NCBI GenBank assembly: GCA_043228905.1
Contig: JBHGNT010000003.1
Coordinates: 16,182,001 to 16,246,000 of the forward strand
From: Azolla caroliniana
Lineage: Eukaryota; Polypodiophyta
Length of the DNA stretch: 64,000 nucleotides
Direction of reading: 5' to 3'
Part shown: piece after piece, positions 46,796 through 56,700 of the stretch
How the letters are laid out: the number at the start of each line of letters is the position of its first letter
Position numbering within the stretch: position 1 is the first letter of the stretch
Notes under the pieces: generated by a model
What the model was told of the DNA's origin: nothing
The model's database searches: none
What the model saw: only the letters and a program-made list of their open reading frames with translations
Translations under genes and position numbers: made by a program

Positions 46796-47313
46796 TAACC
46801 TAAATTGCACACAATTAAGGTTTCCATCATGGGGTTTATATGGTCAGGTAAGGACAACCCAATGGTGACTGCCAGAGTGTGATGGCGCTAGTTAACGCAA
46901 GCACGGGCCAACAGGGGACTTGGCCTCATAGACCCCTTAACACAGAGCTGAGAATTCCTAACCAAAATCGTGGCTCGGTGCCTCCTGCTAGGTAAGGAGT
47001 GTTGGAAGGTACAAGTACGATAGGCCTTGGCATGACTCCTTGAACTGGTGTTGCACGAGCGGAGTCCCACCCAAGATGACATGTCAACCGGAGGATAAGG
47101 TAATGAACTCCATCTTGCGGGCATGGTGTTACATGCGACAATAGTTGGTCAAGCACACCTTGGAGACACTAATTGAATGGACTAGACAACCATTATTTTG
47201 GAATTCTCAAGTGTGAACAAGTGATGACATGATGTTAGGGAAACTTAAGGGCTTAGTATGGGGAAAGTTAGCGTAGACAGGGGTCCACTCTATAGGCAAT
47301 TGGAGATGGATGG

Positions 47314-47829
47314 TGTTACCGACCTAGGGTCACACGATGCCGGATACTCATTCCTTCAGTATCCGACTCAAGGTGTTGTGGCTGGGGAATGGTAGTATCG
47401 GTGAGACTTTTAGTGAAGCCTATCCGCAAGTATTACCTACATGAACCAAACTAATATGACTGTGGATACTGAAAACGAGCCGGCTACAACCGCCTTGTGT
47501 CGTGCATGATACATAGATGCACTCAAGATGCTCAACACAGATAGAAACTTGGACCCAAATTACAAAGACAGAGTATAAGCAAAACAAATTTCTATTAACA
47601 AAACACAACTCAATATATTGTTGTTTGATTGCCCATTACATTCTTTCCATGTCCCTTTTTATAGGGATCATGGGCTGTTACGTTTAGAGCGTGAATCGCT
47701 ACTACTAATAATATCTAGGTGTTGTTCAAGTCTTTACTCTTTACTTCTAGTTTGGCTCCACCCGTCTTCCATTCGGTTCATAACCGTTCCTTGGCCTTTT
47801 CACACTTGGGTTGTCCGAACCGACCAACA
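47314..47829. mobile_element. solo LTR, 516 bp (copy 2) inside the L1 relic
   Basis: TGTTACCG...CCAACA, same length and sequence family as 27374-27889. It is flanked by GATGG (47309-47313) and CATGG (47830-47834). L1 copy 1 has GCATGG at the corresponding place, which shows that CATGG is the original target and the left copy has mutated once. Confidence 0.88.
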
Positions 47830-48360
47830 CATGGTGGCTCTAGGAGGAGCATGGGAGGGCCCATTCCCTCACTTCAAGGGAACTATGAAAATGAGGATAT
47901 TGATAACAGAGACAATTGATAGGGTTCCGGTTGGGGAGGTGAGAGGAGATGCATGGTTCAATCTCTTTGATGAGGTTGTAATAGTTAAGTTGCTAAAGAG
48001 CTTGCACGGATTTGGAGAGCTACATTATTTATGGAGAGCAAGAACAGGGGCACTTGGCACCCAATTTGAGTGGTGACGTAGGTTGGTAACATTTGGAAGA
48101 CAGATCCGGATGTTGCTAAGGTGGAACCCCACTGGAAGTTGTGGGTCTACAATTGTTGTCACCTCGCGGAACTAGAATCGAGCCTAGGGGATTTCAGGTT
48201 GTAACACGACATCGTACATCGTCACTTCTTTGAATACAACACTAAATTGGGTCGGACTTTACAACTGCAGTTAGAAAGTCCCCTATGCAATGGCTGGCGG
48301 ACATTGGGCATCCCTGATGAGGTGCTCAATACCTTTTGGAAGGGTCTCTAGCATCTCCAC

Positions 48361-48687
48361 GTGCCTGAAAAGATCAAGCTCTTTTGGTGGCATATTGGCC
48401 ATAACGTGGTCCCTGTTGGTGAAAGGCTAGGTAAATGTGGTGGCCCGATAGTTTGCCCAGTTTGCTCTTCACCTATTGAGACTCTAAGACATTGTTTGTT
48501 GGATTGTCCTCAAGCTCAAAGTGAATGGGATAGAGTGACTCGCCTCCTTGCTCCAAGTGAAGTGGAAGGGACAACATTGTGGAGCGTTATGGCTTGGATC
48601 GATCACTTGGTTGATAGCTGGACAAATCCCTTCAATGCAGACAATTGGTTCTATGAATGCACGAGAGGTAAAATCATCATGAACTGA
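48361..48687 (+). pseudogene. L1 zf-RVT domain (copy 2)
   Basis: An open 108-codon piece with PEKIKLFWWHIGHNVVPVGE and the metal-binding set C-P-V-C ... H-C-L-L-D-C, the standard C-terminal domain of plant L1 ORF2. Downstream frame VMAWIDHLVDS is weakly conserved. It is a relic, not an independent gene. Confidence 0.85.
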
Positions 48688-49547
48688 TTTGAGAGAGGCT
48701 TGAAGACCGTATCCCCTCAATTCTGGGAGATTTGGATATTGATCGCAGGCTTCACCTTGTGGTATGTATGACGCTGCCTAAAGGTCTTTCAAGATTTGGT
48801 ACGCCCCCTAGAGGAACTGATCATGGATATATGGTTCATGATTATCAGCTACCTATGATGGCAATTGGATGATGTTTGCGGCCACGCTAAGGACGTGGTC
48901 ACTGTCCGTTTGCAGTTCTAATAGAAATGGTAGAACACATTGATGGTGACGCAAGGAGGAAATGGCCCTAGGTGGAACTACTAGCCCCCAGGCTGGCTAT
49001 TTCGTACTCACCTCCCACCCTCCCTTCATTGTAGGCCACAGGATTTGACTCATATTGGCTGGTGCCAAAGAGCACTGTTTATAGCCATAGGTATCTACTT
49101 ACATTAAGTAGTTAGTTCGAAAGACTATGTACGTAGTCTCATATTCTTGAAGTCGGTTAGAGGGTGATTCCCTTATTTGTGTATAAGCCACCTTGTATAG
49201 TCTTTCTGTAATAATCTCTCCTAACTAATGGGAAAGTAGTTTCATTTTGGAAAAAAAAAATACACCACTCAACACTTTGTGCACTCCTCAAGTACTAATG
49301 CATGAAAGCAGTTTGAAATGCAAAGGATTCTATAGTTCATTGGTAGAATTCAAGGAAGCTTTTAGTATGAATGCCTTGTGAGCATATATTGGAGATGCAT
49401 GGAGGACCTTAGGGTACCAATTGTATATATGTTTGCAATTGATTAAAATCAAATGATGGCGATAAGTCATATGTGTATGGTAGATAAATTTTTTGAATTT
49501 ATTCAATAATATTATCAATTTGAAGGAAGGATGCCTACGCTCATAAA

Positions 49548-50315
49548 TGACAGGAACTGCACGCTCCCTATACACAACGCTCGGCCACAACCGAGCTTAG
49601 AATCATACACAGAAAACGGGAAATAAAGCACGACACGAAGAAGAGAAGAGTACGCAGGATGTTTACGTGGAAAACCCAAACTAAGGGAAAAACCACGACA
49701 ACCCACAGGCTGCAAACTATCACTATGTTAGAATGTACAACAGTGAGTTCACGGAGGCAACGACCTCATGCTCACGATCCTCGCCACAGGCGGCGGTTAC
49801 AATAGAGGCAACGACCTCTTTCTCTCTCTCTCTCTCTCTGTACACAGTTACACGCTCTCTCTTTCCTTGCACCAACAAGAATGACAACCACAACTAAAAG
49901 TTTGCCCTAAGTCATATTTATACTAATATGACATTTCGGCTATTTACAAATATAGCCATGATGGACTCTCAGAAACATATTTACAAATATGTCTCTTCAT
50001 CCGGTGAGCACTCCTCACCGGGTCTGCACCATCCGGCTCTCCGTAGCCGGGCACTCCTCATCCGGTTCTCACCGGATCTGCACCATCCGGCTCTCTGTAG
50101 CCAGGTACTCCTCATCCGGTTCTCACCGGGTCTGCACCATTCGGCTCTCCGTAGCCGGGTACTCATCATCCGGTTCTCACCGGGTCTGCACCATCCGGCT
50201 CTCCGTAGCCGGGTACTCGTCATCCGGTTTCGGCCTCGGCCTATTGGCCTCGGCCGAGTTTGTTCATCAGCATTGTTCTTCTCCCTTCCCATCCGGAGGG
50301 ACCTGTCTCCCAACA
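49548..50315 (-). mobile_element. solo Copia-type LTR (768 bp) with ATAAA target duplication
   Basis: Ends TGACAGG...TCCCAACA; perfect ATAAA at 49543-49547 and 50316-50320. It shares the Copia LTR architecture (ACGTGGAAAACCC, CT microsatellite at about 49822-49848, GCCCTAAGTCATATTTATA) with LTR-a to LTR-c, but is another subfamily. Open frames within it come from its tandem repeats. Confidence 0.93.
49998..50230. repeat. four tandem units of about 60 bp in the solo LTR U3
   Basis: Units share CTCACCGGGTCTGCACCATC, CGGCTCTCCGTAGCCGGGTA and CTC(C/A)TCATCCGGTT with few substitutions. Each contains two short palindromes (CCGG...CCGG type). Because they lie in U3 they may have acted as repeated enhancer units (inference). 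Confidence 0.85.
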
Positions 50316-50810
50316 ATAAACTCTCCTTTTTTTATGAATCGATGAATTGGAACAAATGATAAATGAGTTTGTACAACCAGAAAGCATTGTAGAACTTGCC
50401 AATATAGCTACAATGTTTTTTTACTAAACATAGATGATGTGTTGTTATTTGCAAATGTGTTAGAAAATGCAAAAGCTATGACTGTATTGAAAACTTGTGC
50501 ATGTACATTAAGTTGAGAGCCAAAAGCTCGAAAATGAAAGACGTGTTTATGAATACCCAAAATATGGATAAACTATACATTATATACAATAATTGGTCTG
50601 TTTGAAATCAAATGGAATGAATGAGATACTATGTGCTGGACAACATATACAATGGTAGAGAAATAAAATATTAGGTTCAAGAAATATTTTTTGGACAATT
50701 TTGTAACGCCACTACTTGTCCATGGGGTTGAAGTATAAGGTGGTAACATCCCTAGATACATCCAAAAGCACTTTTTAATGATGATGTTGCATGTGTGATA
50801 CCATCAGGGA

Positions 50811-51200
50811 CGTGAATAAAGAAGGTGGCTTATTGATGAAGGATCGTGGGAGTTAATAGTGAAGTTTGCACTTCTTTTGTTTTCTTCAAGTTGACTTGAC
50901 CCTTGTAAGCACACACTATGTGTGTGGGAACTATATTTATACTTGGTGATTGTGCGCGCCAAAATGTGCAAGCATGTTTGAAAGTGTTGTGCGAGCATAT
51001 ATGTGTCTTCATGATTTTTTTGAAAGTGTGTGTTTTTGTTTGTAATGTTTTTGTTGAGAATCAAACTCAACTTCTCTAGTGTGGGAACACACTTTAGTAC
51101 TACCTCCTAGTATAGTAATTAGTGTGTCATAGAACTATAAGATTCTATGACACATATCTAGTGTAGTTAAGTCTCCACCTCTCTTTAGTAAGTGGTGGTT
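50811..51200. other. spacer; a possible LTR start near 51052
   Basis: No coding signal. TGTTGAGAATCAAACTCAAC at 51051-51070 looks like an LTR terminus, and TATATATAAG near 51229 and ATTAATACAAT near 51292 look like promoter and polyadenylation signals. A short LTR in plus orientation at about 51051-51310 is possible. Confidence 0.35.
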
Positions 51201-51292
51201 GTAGAAAGATAATATAGAGAGAAGATGACTATATATAAGCACCTCTCCTCTTCCTTGTAAACTGTTGGTTCATTCTTGTACTCTTCCTCTTA

Positions 51293-52310
51293 TTAATACA
51301 ATTTTTCCTTGTTTTCTGTATGCGTCGAGCTCTCTTTGAACTCCCCCTTGTTGCCACCTTCCATCTCTTGGGTCTTCTGTTGGTTCTCGAACGCAACTGC
51401 CCAAGTCTCTGGAACCAGTGTGGCGAAAGTCTTGTCATTGCCATCATTCACCATCGACTCGTCCATATCTATCTTCGCCTCGATGTTTTGCACATCGTCT
51501 TGGTCCTTCCCCTTACTGCCACCTTCCATCTCTTGGGTCTCACGTTGGCTCTCTACATTTGCCCAAGTCTCCGGAACTTGTGAGAAGGAATCCTCGACGC
51601 GGCCATCTGCCATTAATTCTTCCATAGCCACCTCTGACTCGATGTCATTTTTCGTGGCTATCTCTTCAATCTCATGGGCCTCGTACCCATTGACCCTCTT
51701 GATCGAGCAAGCTTTGATCATGCTTCTCTTTTGGTCGCATGTATTCGTTTCGACCTTTGGCTCCTCGCTAACACCTTCCATCTCTTGGGTCTCACGTTGG
51801 TTCTTGGACGCAACTACCCAAGTCTCTGGAACATGTGTGGAGAAAATCCGGTCGTGATTGTTGTCGATGCTTATTGTCTTCTCGTCTATCCATCATGTCC
51901 ATGGCTTTTAAGAAGTAGAAAGTCTTGTCCTCCTCAAACAACACTTGGTTTGTGTTGGGGAGACGACTAAACATTTGGTCGAATTCGTCATACACCCTCG
52001 AGGTGCTCATCTTCTTATTTTTCTTTTCTATCCACTTCATCAAGGCATGTCGAGTCATCCTCGACAACTCTTCCATCGCAAACTCCGCTAATATTGCTCT
52101 CTCGAACTTGGATCATGTTGTCTTGCCTTCTTGAAGCTCGATGACGCATTGTCATGAAGATTCTGGGCTACAGTGAGAAATCGGGAGATATTGGAGGAAT
52201 CGGCAAGGTGCACCATGTGCACCCGCTCTTGTAGAACTTGTATAGGGAATAGGGCGCCTTTATGGCGCCGAACAGTAATAAAGTCGGGACGGAGGATCCC
52301 ATGTTTCACG
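51293..52310 (-). pseudogene. degenerate Gypsy gag (G3) with repeated ETWA motifs
   Basis: A frame-broken gag reads KFERAILAEFAMEELSRMTR, HALMKWIEKKNKKMSTSRVY and DKTFYFLKAMDMMDRRED, clearly related to the gag of element G2 (NDMSRMTRRPFMDWVE). Downstream, the minus-strand frame 51781-51293 has an unusual C-terminal region with VPETWA...QxTQEMEGG repeated (near 51790, 51550 and 51370). No pol remains. Confidence 0.75.
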
Positions 52311-52684
52311 GGAATTATCCCACATAGTCACGCGACCCTCACCTTGTTCTATAAAAGGGAGGGCGTGCTTCTTGTACAGGGGTTCCCACCCGTTGGGTCC
52401 CAAACAGTTTTGTTACTCACTGTTCCTTGTCTTTGAGGTTCCATTTAGTGTTAATAAGCTTCTGTGTATAACATCTGTTTTTGTCTCCTCTTCATCTTGG
52501 TGTGTGGGTGCGTTGTCTTTGTTTTCTGTTAGGGTTTCGGGGTCTTCTCTGTGCATGCATAGGCGGTGTGTTCGGTCGTGGCAGGCGGCGTGCAGACTGT
52601 CTGTGCTTATCCCTAAGTTCCTGCCTGTTGGCTCTCAACACTCTATTGTCCGTCATGTCGCCGAGTGTGTGTAGGTGTTGGCCT
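52311..52684 (+). promoter_or_regulatory. TATA-containing segment of unknown origin
   Basis: TTCTATAAAAGGGAGG at about 52348-52363 is a strong plus-strand TATA box, followed by a plausible transcribed CT/GT-rich leader. No gene follows before the Copia LTR at 52685. It could be an LTR or a displaced promoter; nothing decides this. Confidence 0.35.
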
Positions 52685-52936
52685 TGACGAGAAATATGCG
52701 GAATAATCTCCGGCCACAACCGAAGCGTAGATCACTTGATGACAATCAAACACAGAAGAAATGGGGATGGAGGTAAGTACACAAACAGAAAGAGAATACA
52801 CAGGATGTTAACGTGGAAAACCCTGAGAGGGAAAAACCACGGGAGTCCATAGACTCCAAACTATCACTATGTCGAGGAGTACCACAGGGAGCACAGAGGC
52901 AACGACCTCTTGCTCACAATCTTCACCTGGTGGCGG
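52685..52936 (-). mobile_element. Copia C3 3' LTR, left part
   Basis: TGACGAGAAATATGCGG... with the family block ACGTGGAAAACCCTGAGAGGG. It stops at GGTGGCGG, where element G2 begins. The remainder resumes at 60278 with ACGGTTACAACAG, matching CGGCGGTTACAATAG in the solo LTR at 49548-50315. Confidence 0.85.
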
Positions 52937-53237
52937 TGTCGGGGTAGTTGTGGTTCGTGCGGCGAAGTCGCAGGGACTAAGGTTAAGGGGAGTTCAAGGA
53001 ACTTTTATAAGGCTTGCGCGCAAATGTTAGGAAGATAAAGGATATGAAGAATAATAGTTTAAAGTAATATGTGTGAGAGAGAGACTAGTATAGATAAAAG
53101 ATAGAGGCAATGTATGATTCAAGACGCAAGATAGAGACAAAGTATGATTTAAGACAGAAAAGTATATGATATGTATTACGAATACAAGAATTTACCAACT
53201 TCACAATGTTTGGTAGCAAGATGAACCCTTTCTCTAC

Positions 53238-53309
53238 CGACCCTTGATTCGAACTCACGACCTCAACTTCGAAACGAGAGGTTCTCCACCCAATGAGCTA
53301 GTCTTCTTT
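53238..53309 (-). other. tRNA-like segment in G2 3' LTR (U5 side)
   Basis: On the minus strand: A-box-like TAGCTCATTGG (53300-53290, one mismatch to TRGYNNARNGG), then a perfect B box GTTCGAATC (53254-53246) about 35 nt downstream, as in tRNA genes. The D-arm and anticodon-arm text (CTCTCGTTTCGAA...GAGGTCGTGAG) looks tRNA-derived. T- and acceptor stems are incomplete, so it is not a functional tRNA. It lies downstream of the element's TATA box. Confidence 0.75.
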
Positions 53310-53542
53310 AATTGATTGTATTATTTTCTCACTCTTTCTTGGTTCCCTACCTTGTTTTCCCTTTCCCCTCTTTATATAAGTGTTGCCATGCATATGGTAA
53401 TGTATGGGAGCATGGCATGCATGCAATGCATGAGTTACATGTAATGCATGATCGCCATTTGGCGCACATGCATTGCATGTGATGAATGATGGCTATGTAT
53501 GAAAATAGATATGGGATAAGTATAATGAATGCATTCTAAAAT

Positions 53543-53612
53543 AACTAACCTAGCTTAGTGGTGTATGCTTGGTGCTTGGTATACAAGGTTGAGGGTTCAA
53601 GTCCCTCAGTTT
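53543..53612 (+). other. tRNA-like segment in G2 3' LTR (U3, unit 1)
   Basis: Plus strand: perfect A box TAGCTTAGTGG (53551-53561) and perfect B box GTTCAAGTC (53595-53603). The T-arm is complete: GAGGG TTCAAGT CCCTC at 53591-53607 pairs five for five. Antisense to the element. Confidence 0.82.
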
Positions 53613-53678
53613 TACTTAATACAATATATAGCTTCATTCTTATATCATGAAGCACATTTATTACACATTTTTACAAAT

Positions 53679-53748
53679 AAATAGCCTAGCCTAGTGGTAT
53701 GTACATTGTACATTGTATATAAGGATGTGGGTTCAAGTCTCTCAAATA
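53679..53748 (+). other. tRNA-like segment in G2 3' LTR (U3, unit 2)
   Basis: Perfect A box TAGCCTAGTGG (53687-53697) and B box GTTCAAGTC (53731-53739); the T-stem GTGGG/CTCTC is one mismatch and one wobble from complete. It lies in the second of two tandem units, about 136 bp from the first. Confidence 0.78.
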
Positions 53749-53797
53749 TTATTAAATACAACATTTAAGCTCATTTTTATATCATGAAGCACATTCT

Positions 53798-56700
53798 TCA
53801 CGACACCCACCCCCTCTGAACTTGCACATTGGTTGTGCAGAGTTCATCCAACACTTCTTTCGATTCTTTTAGTTCTTCTACTTCTTCATAAAATTCAGGC
53901 TCTAATGACTCCCTCCTTTTAAATATTTTAATCCTTTTTCCTGCAATTGGGATACGAATTTCTATCCCATCTAATTCATTGAGGAAATATGTGGCTTTAT
54001 CTGTTATTTTCCTAACTTCATAAGGTCCAAACCATCTTTTTGCAAACTTCCGAATAGTACTGTATTGATTATCTAGGCTATTATCATATACTAATACCCA
54101 ATCTCCCTCTTGCACCTTTCTTGGTCGTATTCTTTTCATCTTGTCAAATCTGTCCTTATTCTTGATTCTTGCCTCTTTCAATCTAGTAGCTGCTTTTTCT
54201 ATGTCTTCTGTCCTTGATTGAAGTTGTCGTATTCGAACCGCAAGTAAATCTTCCCTACTCATTTCTGATTCCCAAGGCAACACAACCCATGTAGTTATCT
54301 TTTCTTCAATTGGCATTATTGGCTTCTGTCCTGTGATTAATTCTGCAGGCATATATTCAGTAACAGTGCTGTGAGTTGTCCTATCAGCCCATAGTGCATA
54401 GGGTAAGGTTTTTGGCCAATCACTGACCCGTCCTCTACATGCCTTTGCCAAAGCTTTGACTATTGGCCCATGTCCCCTTTCTACCTTTCCATTAGCTTCT
54501 CGATTGTACGCCGTTGTCAAAGAAAGCCGAATTCCTATTTTGTCGAAAAAATCTTGAGCTTCCACAGAATTGAGTTCTCCCCTATCTGCCACTATCTTCC
54601 CGATACATCCATATCTACAAACAATGTCCTCCAAGATGAATTGACATACTCCTAATGTCCCTTTTGTTCGCAATGAACGACCTTCCACTTGATTTGTTAG
54701 ATCTTCTCTAGCAAGAACCAAGTATCTCTTTTGTCCTACTCCAAGTGGCATTGTTACCAAATCTATCATCCACTTGTAATGCACCCCCGATGAGTATGTT
54801 GGGTGTAATTCATCACAAAATTTTACATTTGAATAATATTGACAAGTGGGACAAGTTTCTACATACTTTTTTATTTGCTCATAGTATCGAGGCCACCAAA
54901 ATCGTTCTTTAATCTTACTGAAAGTGGCCCACACTCCTCGATGACCAGCCCATTCTTTGTCATGCAGCTCTCTGATTATCTCCTTTCTTTGCCCTTCGGA
55001 ACCTATTACTCTTTGTGGGTTTCCAATCTTGGTTTTCGGATGTCGCCATAGATATCCTTCATGTAGGAAGAACTTATGGGCTTTCTTACGAAACTGTGCG
55101 AACTCTTTTCCAGATGGACCTTTGTACTTGTCAGGGGTTTGTAGGTATTTCCCTATTTCCTTGAATTCTTCTTCATACTCCTCTTCTAGAAACTGCATTC
55201 CTCCTTCCCGGGTAATGCTTGTGGTAAGGACTGTTTGTTCTTTGTCCTCATCGTCCGAGTCTGGAATCTCCTCTTCCTCATACCTTGCACTTGATAACAT
55301 ATCTGCTACTGCATTTCTATTCCCAAAGATATGTCGAACTTCAGGGTTGACTGATCTAATATAGATACACCATCTTAACATGGCTTGATCTGGAATATCA
55401 CAATTAGCTATGATACCAAGAATAGGCAAACAATTTGTTTCTATTATTACTTCAGCACCAATTAAGTAATCTCTGTCTGTCTTTACTGCTGTTACTATCC
55501 CCCATAGCTCTCTTTTCACTTGTGCATATTTTCTTTGTCGACCACTAAGAACCTTTGCTCCGAATCGGACTGGATACCTTTCTTCCCCATCTTGTTGGCT
55601 TATCACCCATCCAATTCCAATGGGACTAGAGTCTACTGTGAGATATATGGGTCGGGTGTAGTCAGGTTGCTTTAATGGTGGAGCTTGTGCTAAGTAGTAC
55701 TTCAATTTCTTCATTGCCTCTGAATGCTCTTCACTCCATTCAAATATCTCTCCTTTTCTTAGGAGTCTATATAAAGGTTCAGATAAATGGGCATAATGCG
55801 GAATCCATTTACAGTAAAAAACACATACCCCCAGAAACCTTCGTACTTCTAAGACGGATGTACATTCCTCTTGCATATTTTGAATTGCATTGACCTTGGT
55901 TGGGGATGGCTTTCTTCCGTATGGGCCACACATATGACCAACTATTAATATCTCTTTTGCCCCAAATATTGACTTCACACCTGATAAGGTCAAATGCACC
56001 TCTTCCATCCTTGATAACACCTTCTCACAATCCTTGATATGATCAGCAACAAATTGACGGCAACCACTTTCGTCCAATTCCTCGATCTTCTCTTCCTCCT
56101 TGCATCCCTTAATTGGAACATCATCTAGAAAAGGCATTGTAATATGAGGAATAAAATCACGAAGTACCTTGTTCATTCCATTCATCATATGCGCCACTGA
56201 GTTGGTCGCTCCTTGCGGCAAGGTGCACATCCGTACTAACCCTATAGGTGTCTTGATAGAAGTTATATCTCGACTTTTGATAGCAAGTTGAAATTGATCA
56301 TACCCGGAATAAAGGTCTCCCATTGAATATATAGCTCTTCCTGCAAACATCTCAACAAACTCATCCACAATTGGCCCTACTCCCGAGTTTCGGATTGTTA
56401 CCTTATTCACGGGTTGCATATCTTGGATAAATCGGAGTCGCCCATCTTTCTTTAACACAGTGAACCATCGACTCGAGTAAGGAGCATTCGATGGTTCCAA
56501 GATACCCATCCTTATCTTTTCTTTCAAAAGTTCTAATAGTTGAGGGATTCTAGCCCTAGGCATGGGTATTGGCTTAAAGTTCCATGGAATATGAGGGATA
56601 GTGAATATAACCATGGGCTCCACAATTTCTGGATCCACACACCCTATTTCCTCCGGTTGGAATGCGAATGCCTTTCCATGCCTTTTTAACATCTCCCTGA

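Larger units (their letters stand above)
46800..49260 (+). mobile_element. L1-type LINE 3' half (copy 2) with poly(A), interrupted by a solo LTR
   Basis: The first 510 bp match copy 1 at 26130-26635. After the 516-bp LTR it continues to a zinc-binding RT C-terminus, KIKLFWWHIGHNVVPVGERL, CPVCSSPIETLRHCLLDCPQ (zf-RVT, C-x2-C...H-x4-C). It ends in a run of ten A at about 49251-49260. Many stops show long decay. No other element covers 48700-49250, which appears to be its 3' UTR. Confidence 0.82.
49300..50810 (+). mobile_element. LINE relic (YADD/VDD type) interrupted by a solo LTR
   Basis: Left part: VEFKEAFSM, RCMEDLRVPIVYMFAI and INLKEGCLRS (decayed GVKQGCPLSP). Right part after the LTR: IDELEQMINEFVQPES, IDDVLLFANVLENAKAMTVL and FLDNFVTPLLVHGVEV. 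The order and spacing match one non-LTR RT, different from both other LINE families here. It is heavily mutated. Confidence 0.78.
52937..53805 (-). repeat. G2 3' LTR
   Basis: The terminal repeat contains three tRNA-like segments (annotated separately), a minus-strand TATATAAA box at 53371-53378 and two tandem units of about 130 bp at 53543-53805. Each of those units ends in ATATCATGAAGCACATT, so U3 was built by duplicating a tRNA-like unit. Confidence 0.9.

Noticed and set aside
49998-50230. CRISPR-like array
   Set aside because: Repeats are directly adjacent, diverged units without unique spacers, and the genome is a plant nucleus.
49928-50359. 143-codon repetitive frame (SPGLHHPALRSR-type repeats)
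   Set aside because: It is a reading of the four 60-bp U3 tandem units within a solo LTR.
53238-53748. Functional tRNA genes
   Set aside because: Boxes and one T-arm are present, but acceptor stems do not pair and no clear anticodon loop exists; called tRNA-like only.
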